From Arthrobacter sp. DNA4 (GTDB taxonomy: Bacteria; Actinomycetota; Actinomycetes; Actinomycetales; Micrococcaceae), in NCBI RefSeq assembly GCF_024362385.1, contig NZ_CP101466.1, positions 2,480,001-2,544,000 of the forward strand: a stretch of 64,000 bases of DNA. The letters are read 5' to 3'. Shown piece after piece: positions 31,308 through 40,585 of this stretch. Numbering within the stretch: the stretch's first letter is position 1; every line of letters begins with the position of its first letter. The notes beneath the pieces are model-generated. The model was given only the letters and a program-made list of their open reading frames with translations. It made no database searches and was not told the DNA's origin. The translations under genes were made by a program, and so were the position numbers.

Positions 31308-32093
31308 GTGGCCAATTCCGCGTCGGGCGAGTCGATTATCGGCCGCTTCGTGAAGATCGTGAGTGCATTCGACGACCGCCATAGTTCCATGAGCGTCGCC
31401 GAACTTGGGCGCAGGACCGGGCTGCCGGTCACCACCACCTACCGGCTGGTCAACGATCTGCTCCACGAACGGCTGCTCGAACGTGAGCCCGGCGGCGACA
31501 TCCATATCGGCACCCGGATGTGGGAACTGGCCTCCCGGGGGTCCAAGACGCTCAGCCTGCGGGAAGCCGCGCTGCCTTTCATGGAGGACGTCCAGTCCGT
31601 GGTGCAGCACTCCACCACGCTGGGCATCCTGGATTCGGACGAAGTGCTGTACATCGAGCGCCTGGGCTCGGATAAGACCATCGTGGACATCACCAAAGTT
31701 GCGGGCCGGCTGCCGCTCCACGCGACGTCGTCGGGCCTTGTCCTCCTGGCACACTCCCCCGCGGCCTACCAGGACAGGTTCTTGGCCCGGCCCCTGACGA
31801 AATTCACCGAAACGACGCTGACCGACCCGTCCGAGCTGCGCCGCCATCTGGCCGCGATCAGGCAGCGGGGCTTTGCAGCCATGCCGGGCGTGATTGTTCC
31901 CGAATCCAGCGGCATCGCCGTTCCCGTCTTCGGACCGGACAACTCCATCCGCGCGGCGCTCAGCGTGGTGGTCCCGCGCAACGAGGAGAATGCAGCCGCC
32001 CGGGTGCCCGTGCTGATGGCATCGGCCCGCGGGATCTCGCGGGCCCTCGGCTGGCGGGGCGAGTTGAAGGGCACCCTTCGCCAGAGCCACTAG
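31308..32093 (+). CDS. IclR-family transcriptional regulator
   Basis: A 261-residue regulator with an N-terminal winged helix (SVAELGRRTGLPVTTTYRLVNDLLHERLLE, about 28-60) and a C-terminal effector-binding IclR domain (residues 80-250; LPLHATSSGLVLLAH and IAVPVFGPDNSIRAALSVV are typical). GTG start at 31308 with GAAGGAG five bases upstream; the overlapping ATG at 31306 is out of frame. It precedes and is co-directional with an SDR, flavoprotein, Dabb and transporter gene set, so it likely controls that catabolic block. The inducer is unknown. Confidence 0.9.
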   Translation: MANSASGESIIGRFVKIVSAFDDRHSSMSVAELGRRTGLPVTTTYRLVNDLLHERLLEREPGGDIHIGTRMWELASRGSKTLSLREAALPFMEDVQSVVQHSTTLGILDSDEVLYIERLGSDKTIVDITKVAGRLPLHATSSGLVLLAHSPAAYQDRFLARPLTKFTETTLTDPSELRRHLAAIRQRGFAAMPGVIVPESSGIAVPVFGPDNSIRAALSVVVPRNEENAAARVPVLMASARGISRALGWRGELKGTLRQSH

Positions 32094-32142
32094 GCAAAGC
32101 CACGAGAACTAACTTTTGCCGTTGATCGGTAAACATGTGGTT

Positions 32143-32173
32143 CCAGTCACAGCTCCCCTGCAACTCTGGCTGG
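32143..32173. promoter_or_regulatory. candidate operator (imperfect inverted repeat) upstream of the SDR gene
   Basis: CCAGTCACAG (32143-32152) and CTCTGGCTGG (32164-32173) pair at 8 of 10 positions with 21-base centre spacing, i.e. two helical turns. It lies 43 bases before the SDR start, in the only intergenic gap after the IclR gene. This is a plausible IclR-family operator, but the match to a known consensus was not tested. Confidence 0.4.
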
Positions 32174-32215
32174 GATGCAGCAACGAGGCTGCTGGAGTTA
32201 CGAGGAGCAGACCGC

Positions 32216-32977
32216 ATGAACACCACAGCGAACCGCGTGGCAGGCAAGACTGCAGTCGTCACAGGCGGCCGCGGTGACCTGGGCAGGGCCACTGCCGCCC
32301 TGCTGGCAGAACACGGCGCAGCAGTCGCCAGCCTGGACGTTGCCGGCATCCCCGCCGCAACCTCCCACACCAACGTCAAAGAGTACGACGTCGATGTCAC
32401 CAGCGAGGAGAGCGTCGCGGAAGCCATCCGCCAGGTCCGCGAGGATCTCGGGACGCCGGACATCCTGGTCAACGCCGCCGGAATAATTGGGCCGGCCGGA
32501 GCCTCGCACACCGCCTCGGTGTCCGACTTCGACACGATCTTCAACGTCAACGTCAAGGGCGTTTGGCTCATGACCAAGCACGTGGTCCCCGGCATGATCG
32601 AAAAGGGCGCCGACAGTATCGTCAACTTCTCCTCCATCCACGGAATCACGGGCGGACGGAACGTGCCGCTGTACCACGCGACCAAGGGTGCAGTCCGGCT
32701 CCTGAGCAAGTCCGATGCGGCGGCGTACGGTGCCCACGGCATCCGGGTGAATTCCATCCACCCCGGCTCCATGGACACCCGGATGAGCCGCCGCTCCGCC
32801 GAGCAGTCGGACATCGGCGCTGATGCCTACTACAAGCAGCTGGTGGGCTCCAATCCCCTTCCCCGGCAGGGCAAACCGGACGAGATCGCCTACGGGGTGC
32901 TGTACCTGGCCTCCGACGAGTCCCGCTTCACCACCGGTTCCGAGCTGGTTATCGACGGCGGCTACACCGCCGTCTAA
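32216..32977 (+). CDS. short-chain dehydrogenase/reductase (SDR)
   Basis: NAD(P)-dependent alcohol dehydrogenase/ketoreductase of 253 residues with the classical SDR fold. Visible motifs: TGGRGDLG nucleotide-binding turn (TGxxxGxG), NAAG in VNAAGI, catalytic Ser in FSSIHG, and YHATK (YxxxK). GTPDIL and the C-terminal FTTGSELVIDGGYT are typical. ATG start with GAGGAG upstream. Given the flavoprotein neighbour, it may oxidise a ring alcohol to the ketone that the flavoprotein desaturates. Substrate not known. Confidence 0.92.
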   Translation: MNTTANRVAGKTAVVTGGRGDLGRATAALLAEHGAAVASLDVAGIPAATSHTNVKEYDVDVTSEESVAEAIRQVREDLGTPDILVNAAGIIGPAGASHTASVSDFDTIFNVNVKGVWLMTKHVVPGMIEKGADSIVNFSSIHGITGGRNVPLYHATKGAVRLLSKSDAAAYGAHGIRVNSIHPGSMDTRMSRRSAEQSDIGADAYYKQLVGSNPLPRQGKPDEIAYGVLYLASDESRFTTGSELVIDGGYTAV

Positions 32978-33071
32978 CCGGCCGCCGGGTTCCCGGCCCT
33001 GGCAGCCGCTTGACAGAGCCGTTGGCGCAGGCATCTGCGCAACCATTTCCTCCTCCTGAAAGGCAACACCC

Positions 33072-34748
33072 ATGAAATTCGTCAATGGAACCGCAGCCGA
33101 AAGCTACGACGTCGTCGTCGTCGGATCCGGCGCCGGCGCACTCACCGCGGCGGCCACCGCAGCGCGCGCCGGCAAGTCCGTCGTCGTCCTGGAAAAGAGC
33201 CCCCTGCTGGGCGGCACGTCCGCCGTCTCCGGCGGCATGCTGTGGGTGGCGGATAACCACCACGCCCGGGAAGCCGGCATGACCGATTCGAAGGAAGCGG
33301 CCGCAAAGTACGTGCGTGCCGTGGCCCGGGGACGCGGACGGGAGGAGCTCCTGGACGCCGCCCTGGACTACGGGGACCAGATGCTCCGCTTCGTTGAAGA
33401 GGAATGCGGCGTCCGCTTCATCTTCCTCAACAACTTCCCGGACTACCGCCAGGACCTCCCCGGCGCCGTGGAGGGCGGCCGCACGGTGGAACCCGAGCTG
33501 TTCAACAGCAAGGAAGCCATCGGCAAGCTCACCGCGCACGTCCGCACTGACGGCCGGGCCCCGTTCACAATGCAGGAATACGAAAACTGGGGCGCCTTCA
33601 CCAAGTTCCCCTGGGACGACCTCAACCAGCGCCAGGCTGACGGGCTCGTGGCCAAGGGCCAGGCCCTGGTGTCCATGCTCCTTGCCAGCCTGGTCCGCGA
33701 CGGTGCCGCACTAGTCACCGAAGCACGGGGCCGTCGGCTGCTGACAGACGGCACCCGGGTAACCGGCGTCGAGCTCGAATCCGGTCAGGCCTTCCACGCA
33801 AACGATGCCGTAGTACTGGCCACCGGCGGCTTCGAATGGGACAAGGCACTCGCCGACTCGATGCTGGCCTCGCGGCTTTACACGATGTGCTCGCCGCCCT
33901 CGAACACCGGCGACGGCCTGCGGATGGCCCAGCGGATCGGCGGCCAGACCCGCGGCACCAGGGAAGCCTGGTGGGCCCCAATGTCCGTCACCGGGGACAC
34001 CCGGGACGGCCAGCCGATCGGCACCCTGCTGCGCTTCGAACGCCAGGGCCCTGGATCGATCATGGTGAACCGCCACGGCCGCCGCTTCGCCAACGAGTCG
34101 CAGAACTACAACGACCTCGCCCGGAGCCTGCAGTCCTGGGACTCCCCCAAAAACCAGACCCTCAATACCCCTGCCCATGTAATCGTGGACCACGCCTACA
34201 TGGAGCGCTATGGCATCCTGGCCCACCGCGCCGGCCAGCCCACTCCCGGCTACCTGATCGAGGCGGACACATTAGAAGAACTCGCGGCCAAGATCAACGT
34301 GCCTGCGGAAAACCTCCGCGCAACCGTGGCACGGTTCAACGAATACGCGGTCAAGGGCGAAGACCCCGACTTCGGCCGCGGTGAAAGCGCCTACGACAAG
34401 TACTGGGGCGACGAGGAGAACCCGTACCCGAACCCCTCCCTCGGTCCGCTGCAGACCGGGCCGTTCTACGCCATGGAAGTGGTCAATGGCGCTTTCGGCA
34501 CCAACGGCGGCGTTGCAACCGACGGGCTGGCCCGCGTGCTCGACGTCGACAACCAGCCCATCAAGGGCCTGTTCGCCGCAGGAAACACGACCGAAAACGC
34601 CTACGCAGCCGGATACCCCGGCGCCGGAGCAACCCTTGGGCCAAGCATGACTATGGGCTACCTGGCAGGCCGCACCATCGCCGGGCTGCGGCCGGAGTAT
34701 TGCGCGGCTGAACGAAACGGAGCAGGCGCGGAACTGGTGGGTGCCTGA
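33072..34748 (+). CDS. FAD-dependent oxidoreductase, KstD / fumarate-reductase-like
   Basis: A 558-residue flavoprotein of the FAD-binding-2 family. The FAD Rossmann motif VVVGSGAGALTAAATAA (residues about 15-32) is followed by GGTSAVSGGM. The C-terminus carries GYPGAGATLGPSMTMGYLAG, characteristic of 3-ketosteroid delta-1-dehydrogenases and related ring desaturases. The family removes two hydrogens alpha-beta to a keto group. The neighbouring SDR and transporter suggest a catabolic role on cyclic ketones or steroids; the precise substrate cannot be told. ATG start with GAAAGG upstream. Confidence 0.9.
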   Translation: MKFVNGTAAESYDVVVVGSGAGALTAAATAARAGKSVVVLEKSPLLGGTSAVSGGMLWVADNHHAREAGMTDSKEAAAKYVRAVARGRGREELLDAALDYGDQMLRFVEEECGVRFIFLNNFPDYRQDLPGAVEGGRTVEPELFNSKEAIGKLTAHVRTDGRAPFTMQEYENWGAFTKFPWDDLNQRQADGLVAKGQALVSMLLASLVRDGAALVTEARGRRLLTDGTRVTGVELESGQAFHANDAVVLATGGFEWDKALADSMLASRLYTMCSPPSNTGDGLRMAQRIGGQTRGTREAWWAPMSVTGDTRDGQPIGTLLRFERQGPGSIMVNRHGRRFANESQNYNDLARSLQSWDSPKNQTLNTPAHVIVDHAYMERYGILAHRAGQPTPGYLIEADTLEELAAKINVPAENLRATVARFNEYAVKGEDPDFGRGESAYDKYWGDEENPYPNPSLGPLQTGPFYAMEVVNGAFGTNGGVATDGLARVLDVDNQPIKGLFAAGNTTENAYAAGYPGAGATLGPSMTMGYLAGRTIAGLRPEYCAAERNGAGAELVGA

Positions 34749-34749
34749 G

Positions 34750-35079
34750 ATGATCCGCCATACCGTGCTCTTCAAGTTCAAACCGGATTTTCCGCCCGCT
34801 GACAAGCATGCCTGGATCACCGGACTCGACAGGATGGCCGGGAACATTCGCGGCATGCTCAGCCTGACCCACGGCGCTAACGTGCTCGGGACCGAGCGCT
34901 CTTTCGACTACGCCATTGTGGCCGATTTCGAATCGGTCGAGGACATTGCGGTCTACAACACCCATCGCCTGCACGAGCCGCTTAAGTCCTACTCATTTCC
35001 CAACAGCCAGCAAATCCTCTCGGTGGACTTCCACCTGGCGGATTCCCAGCAGGCTCCCACTGAGACACCGACGTCTTGA
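34750..35079 (+). CDS. Dabb-family (stress-responsive A/B barrel) protein
   Basis: A 109-residue dimeric alpha-beta barrel protein of the Dabb family, recognised by the start IRHTVLFKFKPD and the later SFDYAIVADFESVEDIAVYNTHRLH. Members include both enzymes of polyketide cyclisation and proteins of unknown function. The ATG at 34750 is one base after the flavoprotein stop; an in-frame GTG at 34741 would overlap it. Its place between a flavoprotein and a transporter suggests it acts on an intermediate of the same pathway. Confidence 0.88.
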   Translation: MIRHTVLFKFKPDFPPADKHAWITGLDRMAGNIRGMLSLTHGANVLGTERSFDYAIVADFESVEDIAVYNTHRLHEPLKSYSFPNSQQILSVDFHLADSQQAPTETPTS

Positions 35080-35087
35080 GGAGAACC

Positions 35088-36500
35088 ATGCAGTCCATGT
35101 CCCCATCCCAATCCGCACCAGATACTGCCCAGCGTAAGACTCCGGGCAAAGCGGCGTTGGCGTCCTTCCTCGGCAGCACGCTTGAGTACTACGATTTCTT
35201 CATCTACGGGACGGCCGCCGCCCTGGTCTTTCCGCACATCTTCTTTCCGACCGCAGACCCGGCGGTCGGGTTGATCAGTGCATTTGCCACGTTCGGCGTA
35301 GCCTACGTCGCCCGTCCGGTTGGAGGCCTGGTCATGGGCCACTTCGGGGACAAACTGGGCCGCAAGAAAATCCTGCTGCTCACCCTGGGCATCATGGGCC
35401 TGTCGTCATTGGGTATCGGGTTCCTGCCCGGCTACGAACAGGTGGGCATCTGGGCCCCGATCCTCCTGGTGGCCAGCCGCCTGGCCCAGGGGTTTTCCGC
35501 CGGCGCGGAATCGGCGGGCGCCTCGACCCTGACCCTCGAACATTCACCGGAAGGAAAAAGGGGCTTCTTCACCAGCTTCGTGATGACCGGCTACGCCTCC
35601 GGCATGGTGCTTGCCACCCTCGTCTTTATTCCCGTGGCAGCCCTGCCACAGGAAGCCATGATGGCTTGGGGATGGCGCATTCCCTTCTGGCTCTCCATCG
35701 TGGTCCTCGGGATCGCTTATTGGGTGCGGACGCACCTGGACGAGACCCCCGTTTTTGAGGAAGCCCAGGCAACGGACCAGGTGGCCCCGATGCCGATTAA
35801 GGAAGTGCTCAGGTTCCAGGGGGCTGACGTTATGCGCGTCGTGGGGATGTCCATCATGTCCGTCATGCAGACCGTTTTCACCGTGTTCGGATTGGCCTAT
35901 GCCACCACTACTGCCGGCTTTGACCGAGCGTCCATCCTGACCGTCAATGCTGTGGCCATCGGACTGTCGATGGTGGCCATGCCGCTCGCGGCCAGGCTTT
36001 CGGACCGGATAGGACGACGCCCCTTGCTGCTTACGGCCGCCATCGGCTGCTCGGTTACGATCTTCCTCTACTTCCTCGCCCTGTCCTCCGGCAACCTCGC
36101 GCTGGTCTTCCTGTCCGCCTTCCTCAACATGACGGTGCTCTATTCGGGCTTCAACGGCATTTGGTAAGCATTCTTCGCCGAACAGTTCGCCGCCCCCGTC
36201 CGTTACACCGGAATGGCACGGGGTAACCAGCTCGGACTGGTTCTCGCCGGATTCGCACCAATGATTGCCGGCATGCTCCTTGCCCCCGGTATAACCGGTT
36301 GGATTCCGGTGGCTGTCTTCGCCACGGTCTGCATGCTTATCGCGGCAGCATCGGCCTTCTACTCCCCGGAGACCTTCAGGACACCTATTGCCGAACTGGG
36401 CACCTCCTACCTCAAGGGATCCGCACAGCGCCGTGATCTGCTGCTGGCAAGCAGGCACGAACTGCAGGACGCACCAACAGCCGGCACCCGGATCCACTGA
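35088..36500 (+). pseudogene. MHS-type metabolite/proton symporter with in-frame TAA stop
   Basis: Major facilitator of the metabolite:H+ symporter type, related to shikimate and alpha-ketoglutarate carriers. The family loop GHFGDKLGRKK between helices 2 and 3 is clear, and about eleven to twelve membrane segments are present over 470 codons. After 359 codons the frame has TGG TAA GCA at 36162-36170, then continues in the same frame with AFFAEQFAAPVRYTGMARG to a stop at 36498. A one-base change of a Tyr codon (TAC or TAT) would give the TAA. ATG at 35088 has AGGAG upstream. The substrate is presumably taken up for the pathway alongside. Confidence 0.85.
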
Positions 36501-36524
36501 TCCCGCGGGCCCCCTAATGCAGCC

Positions 36525-37340
36525 CTAGCAACCAGTCAGGGCGCGCTGCGGGCGTTCCTGCCGGTACAGGTAGCGGCCGGCCTCACGGAACCCGGCTTTC
36601 CCGTAGAGTTGCTGCGCCCCACGGTTCGCCGCTGTGACCAGAAGCCAGAAGCCGTCCACTCCCCGCTCGTTGCCTGCCCGCAGCAGCGACTGCAGGATGG
36701 CGGCCGCGAAGCCCTGGCGGCGCGCGGCGGGCAGGGTAGCCATGCAGTACAGGCCGCCCTGCCCGCTGCCGCCCGGGAGGGCAAGGCGGCCGACGGCGGA
36801 AGCCCTGCCATCGCCGTCCCGCACCAGGGCATACACGGAGGGGCAGCCCTTAAGGATGGTTTCGGCGACGGCCAGGGAGTCCTCCCCGCCGCGGCCGTCC
36901 ACCTCCCACCAAACCCGCAGCCACTCCCCTGACGGCTCCGTGGAGAGTTCCACCTCCGGTGTGGCGCCTGCGGGAATCCGGGCGTCCACGGCGCTGCGGG
37001 TCATGACCAGGGTCTCGGACTGGCGGGTGAAGCCCTCCGCGTCCAACAGTTCATGGAGACCGGACGCTGCCGGGGTGTCGAAGACCTGGAAGATGACCGG
37101 GAGGCTGCGGCTGCGGTACCAGGCCCTGGCCTCCCTGAGCAGGCCCGGGAGGTCGTCGCTGCACTGGTCGCCACCGTACTGTTCACTGCGTGGCCAGATG
37201 GAGTTGGCCCGTTGGGTGACGCCTTCGGCCGCACGAAACGTCCAGCCGCCGGCATCATGGCGGTCCGGTGCGGGCCATGCTGCGTCCATGGCGGCTTCAA
37301 GGCCCAGGGGTGCGGGGTGGACCCGGCTCGGTGTGGTCAC
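36525..37340 (-). CDS. GNAT-family N-acetyltransferase
   Basis: A 271-residue acetyltransferase-like protein. The C-terminal half has the GNAT acetyl-CoA motif GGLYCMATLPAARRQGFAAAIL (RRQGFA corresponds to Q/R-x-x-G-x-G/A), followed by NRGAQQLYGKAGF. The N-terminal half (residues 1-130) resembles a second, degenerate GNAT fold. Substrate unknown. It lies between the transporter and aspS with an 87-base gap to aspS and could be co-transcribed with it. Confidence 0.85.
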   Translation of the reverse strand: MTTPSRVHPAPLGLEAAMDAAWPAPDRHDAGGWTFRAAEGVTQRANSIWPRSEQYGGDQCSDDLPGLLREARAWYRSRSLPVIFQVFDTPAASGLHELLDAEGFTRQSETLVMTRSAVDARIPAGATPEVELSTEPSGEWLRVWWEVDGRGGEDSLAVAETILKGCPSVYALVRDGDGRASAVGRLALPGGSGQGGLYCMATLPAARRQGFAAAILQSLLRAGNERGVDGFWLLVTAANRGAQQLYGKAGFREAGRYLYRQERPQRALTGC

Positions 37341-37427
37341 GGGGCTGTTCCTTCCTTAACGGCAGGAGGTCCCCCGGGCAGACCGGGGAACCTCCAATGA
37401 TTGCGGCCTTGGGCCACTAACCGTGCA

Positions 37428-39224
37428 CTACTGCTTGTCTTCGGGCTTCTTCACTTCCGGCTTCTTGGCCTCCGGCTTGAAGTCCACGCCGGCCTCCTTG
37501 CGCTGCTGGGGCGTGATGGGGGCCGGTGCTTCCGTGAGGGGGTCGTGGCCGCCACCGGACTTCGGGAAGGCGATGACGTCGCGGATGGACTCCACCCCTG
37601 CCAACAGCGACACCACGCGGTCCCAGCCGAACGCGATACCGCCGTGCGGGGGTGCGCCGTACTTGAAGCCCTCCAGCAGGAATCCGAACTTGGTCTGCGC
37701 GTCTTCCTTGTCCAGGCCCATCAGTTCAAAGACGCGCTCCTGCACGTCACGCTGGTGGATACGGATTGAACCGCCGCCGATTTCGTTGCCGTTGCAGACA
37801 ATGTCGTAGGCGTAGGAGAGCGCCGACTCGGGATCTTTGTCGAACGTGTCAAGGAATTCCGGCTTGGGTGAGGTGAAGGCGTGGTGCACGGCAGTCCACT
37901 GGCCTCCGCCGACAGCAACGTCGCCGGAGGCAACGGCAGCGGCGGCCGTCTCGAACATGGGTGCGTCCACAACCCAGCAGAAAGCCCAGTCCGTGGGATC
38001 GATCAGGCCGGTACGGTGGCCGATTTCCACGCGGGCCGCACCCAGCAGGGCGCGCGAGGGGGTCTTTTCACCAGCGGCGAAGAAGATGCAGTCGCCGGGC
38101 TTCGCGCCCACAGCGTCGGCCAGGCCTGCGCGCTCGAACTCGGTGAGGTTCTTCGCCACGGGGCCGGCGAGTTCGCCGTCCTCCTTGTACAGGACGTAGG
38201 CAAGGCCCTTGGCGCCGCGCTGCTTGGCCCATTCCTGCCACGCGTCCAGGGCACGGCGTGCCTGGGAAGCGCCGCCGGGCATGACCACGGCACCCACGTA
38301 GGGAGCCTTGAACACGCCGAAGTTGGTGTCCTTGAAGAAATCGGTGAGCTCGGTCAGTTCCAGCCCGAAGCGAAGGTCCGGCTTGTCGGAGCCGTACCGC
38401 GCCATGGCGTCGGCGTAGGTGATGCGCTGGATGGGCGTCGGGATGTCCGCTCCGATGAGCTGCCACACTGCCTTAACGATGTTTTCGCCCAGCCGGATGA
38501 TGTCGTCCTGGTCGACGAAGCTGGCCTCGATGTCCAGCTGGGTGAATTCCGGCTGCCTGTCCGCACGGAAGTCCTCGTCGCGGTAGCAGCGTGCAATCTG
38601 GTAGTACTTCTCGAACCCGCCCACCTGCAGCAGCTGCTTGAAAAGCTGCGGGGACTGCGGGAGGGCGTACCAGGAACCCGGGGCCAGGCGTGCCGGAACC
38701 AGGAAGTCACGGGCGCCTTCCGGCGTCGAACGCGTCAGCGTGGGCGTCTCAATCTCCACGAAGCCCTCCTGGTGGAGCAGGTCGCGCGCCACCCGGTTGG
38801 CCTCGGAGCGGAGGCGCAGGTTGCGGCTGGGGCCGGGGCGTCGCAGGTCAAGGTAGCGGTGCTTGAGGCGGGCTTCCTCGCCGACTTCCACGTGTTCGTC
38901 AATCTGGAACGGCAGGGGGTCGGAGGTGTTGAGGATGGTGACGTCCTCGGCAATGACCTCGATCTCTCCCGTCGCGAGGGCGGGATTCTCGTTACCCTCC
39001 GGACGCTTGGATACGGTGCCCGTGACCTGCAGGACGTACTCGTTGCGCAGTCCGTGGAACACTTCTTCCTCGCGGACCACCACCTGGGCCACGCCGGAAG
39101 CGTCGCGAAGGTCAACGAATGCCACACCACCGTGATCACGACGGCGGCCCACCCAGCCGGTCAGGGTTACGGTTTGTCCAATGTGCTCGGAACGAAGGGA
39201 TCCGAGGTCATGTGTGCGCAGCAC
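37428..39224 (-). CDS. aspS: aspartyl-tRNA synthetase (possibly Asp/Asn non-discriminating)
   Basis: Class IIb synthetase of 598 residues. N-terminal OB fold anticodon domain ([28 protein letters not shown]), then motif 2 [20 protein letters not shown] and motif 3 region [15 protein letters not shown]. The bacterial GAD insertion lies between. The protein ends in a Lys/Glu/Pro-rich tail (about 20 residues), seen in relatives. Actinobacteria often use a non-discriminating AspRS with GatCAB; this cannot be decided here. GTG start. Confidence 0.95.
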   Translation of the reverse strand: MLRTHDLGSLRSEHIGQTVTLTGWVGRRRDHGGVAFVDLRDASGVAQVVVREEEVFHGLRNEYVLQVTGTVSKRPEGNENPALATGEIEVIAEDVTILNTSDPLPFQIDEHVEVGEEARLKHRYLDLRRPGPSRNLRLRSEANRVARDLLHQEGFVEIETPTLTRSTPEGARDFLVPARLAPGSWYALPQSPQLFKQLLQVGGFEKYYQIARCYRDEDFRADRQPEFTQLDIEASFVDQDDIIRLGENIVKAVWQLIGADIPTPIQRITYADAMARYGSDKPDLRFGLELTELTDFFKDTNFGVFKAPYVGAVVMPGGASQARRALDAWQEWAKQRGAKGLAYVLYKEDGELAGPVAKNLTEFERAGLADAVGAKPGDCIFFAAGEKTPSRALLGAARVEIGHRTGLIDPTDWAFCWVVDAPMFETAAAAVASGDVAVGGGQWTAVHHAFTSPKPEFLDTFDKDPESALSYAYDIVCNGNEIGGGSIRIHQRDVQERVFELMGLDKEDAQTKFGFLLEGFKYGAPPHGGIAFGWDRVVSLLAGVESIRDVIAFPKSGGGHDPLTEAPAPITPQQRKEAGVDFKPEAKKPEVKKPEDKQ

Positions 39225-39265
39225 AGCACGCCTTTCTGCGGGAAAACAGTGGGAAGTTTCAATAT

Positions 39266-39284
39266 GATCGTTGCGGGAACGATC
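39266..39284. promoter_or_regulatory. 19-base palindrome between aspS and an amino-acid permease
   Basis: GATCGTT (39266-39272) and AACGATC (39278-39284) are perfectly inverted with a 5-base GCGGG centre, in the 98-base divergent gap between aspS and the permease. It may be a repressor operator. No known consensus was matched. Confidence 0.35.
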
Positions 39285-39322
39285 CCGTCCGAGTTTACCC
39301 GCTGGAAAGGGAATGCCGCCGC

Positions 39323-40576
39323 ATGAGCGAACCGCAGCAGCTGCAGCGCAGGCTCGGGACCTTTGATGCCACCGCGATCGGACTCGGTTCCATGCTGGGC
39401 GCCGGCGTGTTTGTGGTGTTCGCTCCGGCCGCGGCGCTGGCAGGGAATCTTCTGGTCCTGTCAGTACTGATCGCAGGAGCGGTGGCGTACTGCAACGCCG
39501 TGGCCTCTGCCGCCCTCGCCGCCAAGTACCCCACCAGCGGCGGTACTTATGTGTACGGCCGGAACCAGCTCGGCGAGTGGCCGGGCTTCCTGGCAGGCTG
39601 GGGTTTCGTGACAGGCAAGACGGCGTCCTGCGCAGCCATGGCGTTGACGTTCGGCAGCTACGTGGCGCGGGATTATGCGGTCCCGGTTGCTGTGGCCGCC
39701 GTCGTGGCGCTCACCGGAGTCAACCTGTTCGGCATTACCCGGACCGCCCTGCTGACACGCATTCTGCTGTGCATGGTCCTGGCGACGCTGGTCTTCGTCG
39801 CCGTGGCCGCGTGGCTGGGCCCGCACGCCGCGGCGGAACTGACCGGGCCGCCGTCGGGCAACCCGGCGGGAGTCCTGCCGGCAGCCGGGCTCATGTTCTT
39901 CGCTTTTGCCGGCTATGCCCGGATCGCCACGCTGGGTGAAGAGGTCAAAGACCCCACACGGGCCATCCCGCGGGCCATCCTGGCGGCCCTGGCAGCCGCT
40001 TTCGCCATCTACCTGCTGCTGGCACTGCTCCTGCTGAACCATCTCGGAGAGCGGCTTGCCGCGTCCGGAACTCCCCTGCTGGACGCAGTATTGGATTCCC
40101 GTCTTGCCCCTGCCGCGCCGCTGGTGCAGGCGGGCGCAGCCGCTGCGTGCCTGGGCGCCCTCCTAGCCCTCATCACCGGCGTGGGGCGGACCACCCTGGC
40201 CATGGCACGGGAACGCGATCTTCCGGGTCCGCTGGCAAAGGTAGGCGGCACCCACACCGTCCCGTTCGTGGCGGAACTTGCCGTGGCCGCCGTCGTCATC
40301 CTGCTCCTGCTGACCACCAACGTGATGACGGTGGTGGGCTTCTCAAGCTTCGGCGTACTGGTGTATTACGCCGTGGCGAACGCGTCCGCCTTCACCCTCA
40401 CGACCCATCCCGGCTATGCTCCCCGCTGGCTGAACGCCGTGGGGTTCCTGGGCTGCGTCGTCCTTGCCTTCACCCTGCCGCCGGCGCCCGTCCTGACCAT
40501 GGCCGCGGTACTCGCAGCGGGGGTGGCCGGGCGCTGGCTGGTGCTGCGCCTCCGGCAGCGCCAGCCCAAGCGCTGA
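39323..40576 (+). CDS. APC-family amino acid permease
   Basis: A 417-residue membrane protein with about eleven to twelve hydrophobic helices. The APC signature [18 protein letters not shown] and the [22 protein letters not shown] segment (helices 1-3) are characteristic of amino acid/polyamine/cation permeases. Substrate specificity is not readable. The ATG at 39323 is preferred; GGAAAGGGA lies a little far upstream. It is divergent from aspS and converges on hisS with only 9 bases between stops. Confidence 0.88.
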   Translation: MSEPQQLQRRLGTFDATAIGLGSMLGAGVFVVFAPAAALAGNLLVLSVLIAGAVAYCNAVASAALAAKYPTSGGTYVYGRNQLGEWPGFLAGWGFVTGKTASCAAMALTFGSYVARDYAVPVAVAAVVALTGVNLFGITRTALLTRILLCMVLATLVFVAVAAWLGPHAAAELTGPPSGNPAGVLPAAGLMFFAFAGYARIATLGEEVKDPTRAIPRAILAALAAAFAIYLLLALLLLNHLGERLAASGTPLLDAVLDSRLAPAAPLVQAGAAAACLGALLALITGVGRTTLAMARERDLPGPLAKVGGTHTVPFVAELAVAAVVILLLLTTNVMTVVGFSSFGVLVYYAVANASAFTLTTHPGYAPRWLNAVGFLGCVVLAFTLPPAPVLTMAAVLAAGVAGRWLVLRLRQRQPKR

Positions 40577-40585
40577 GTTCCCGGG

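Noticed and set aside
36165..36167. Selenocysteine or programmed read-through at the MHS transporter stop
   Set aside because: The stop is TAA, not TGA, and no special downstream structure is visible. A point mutation or sequencing error is simpler.
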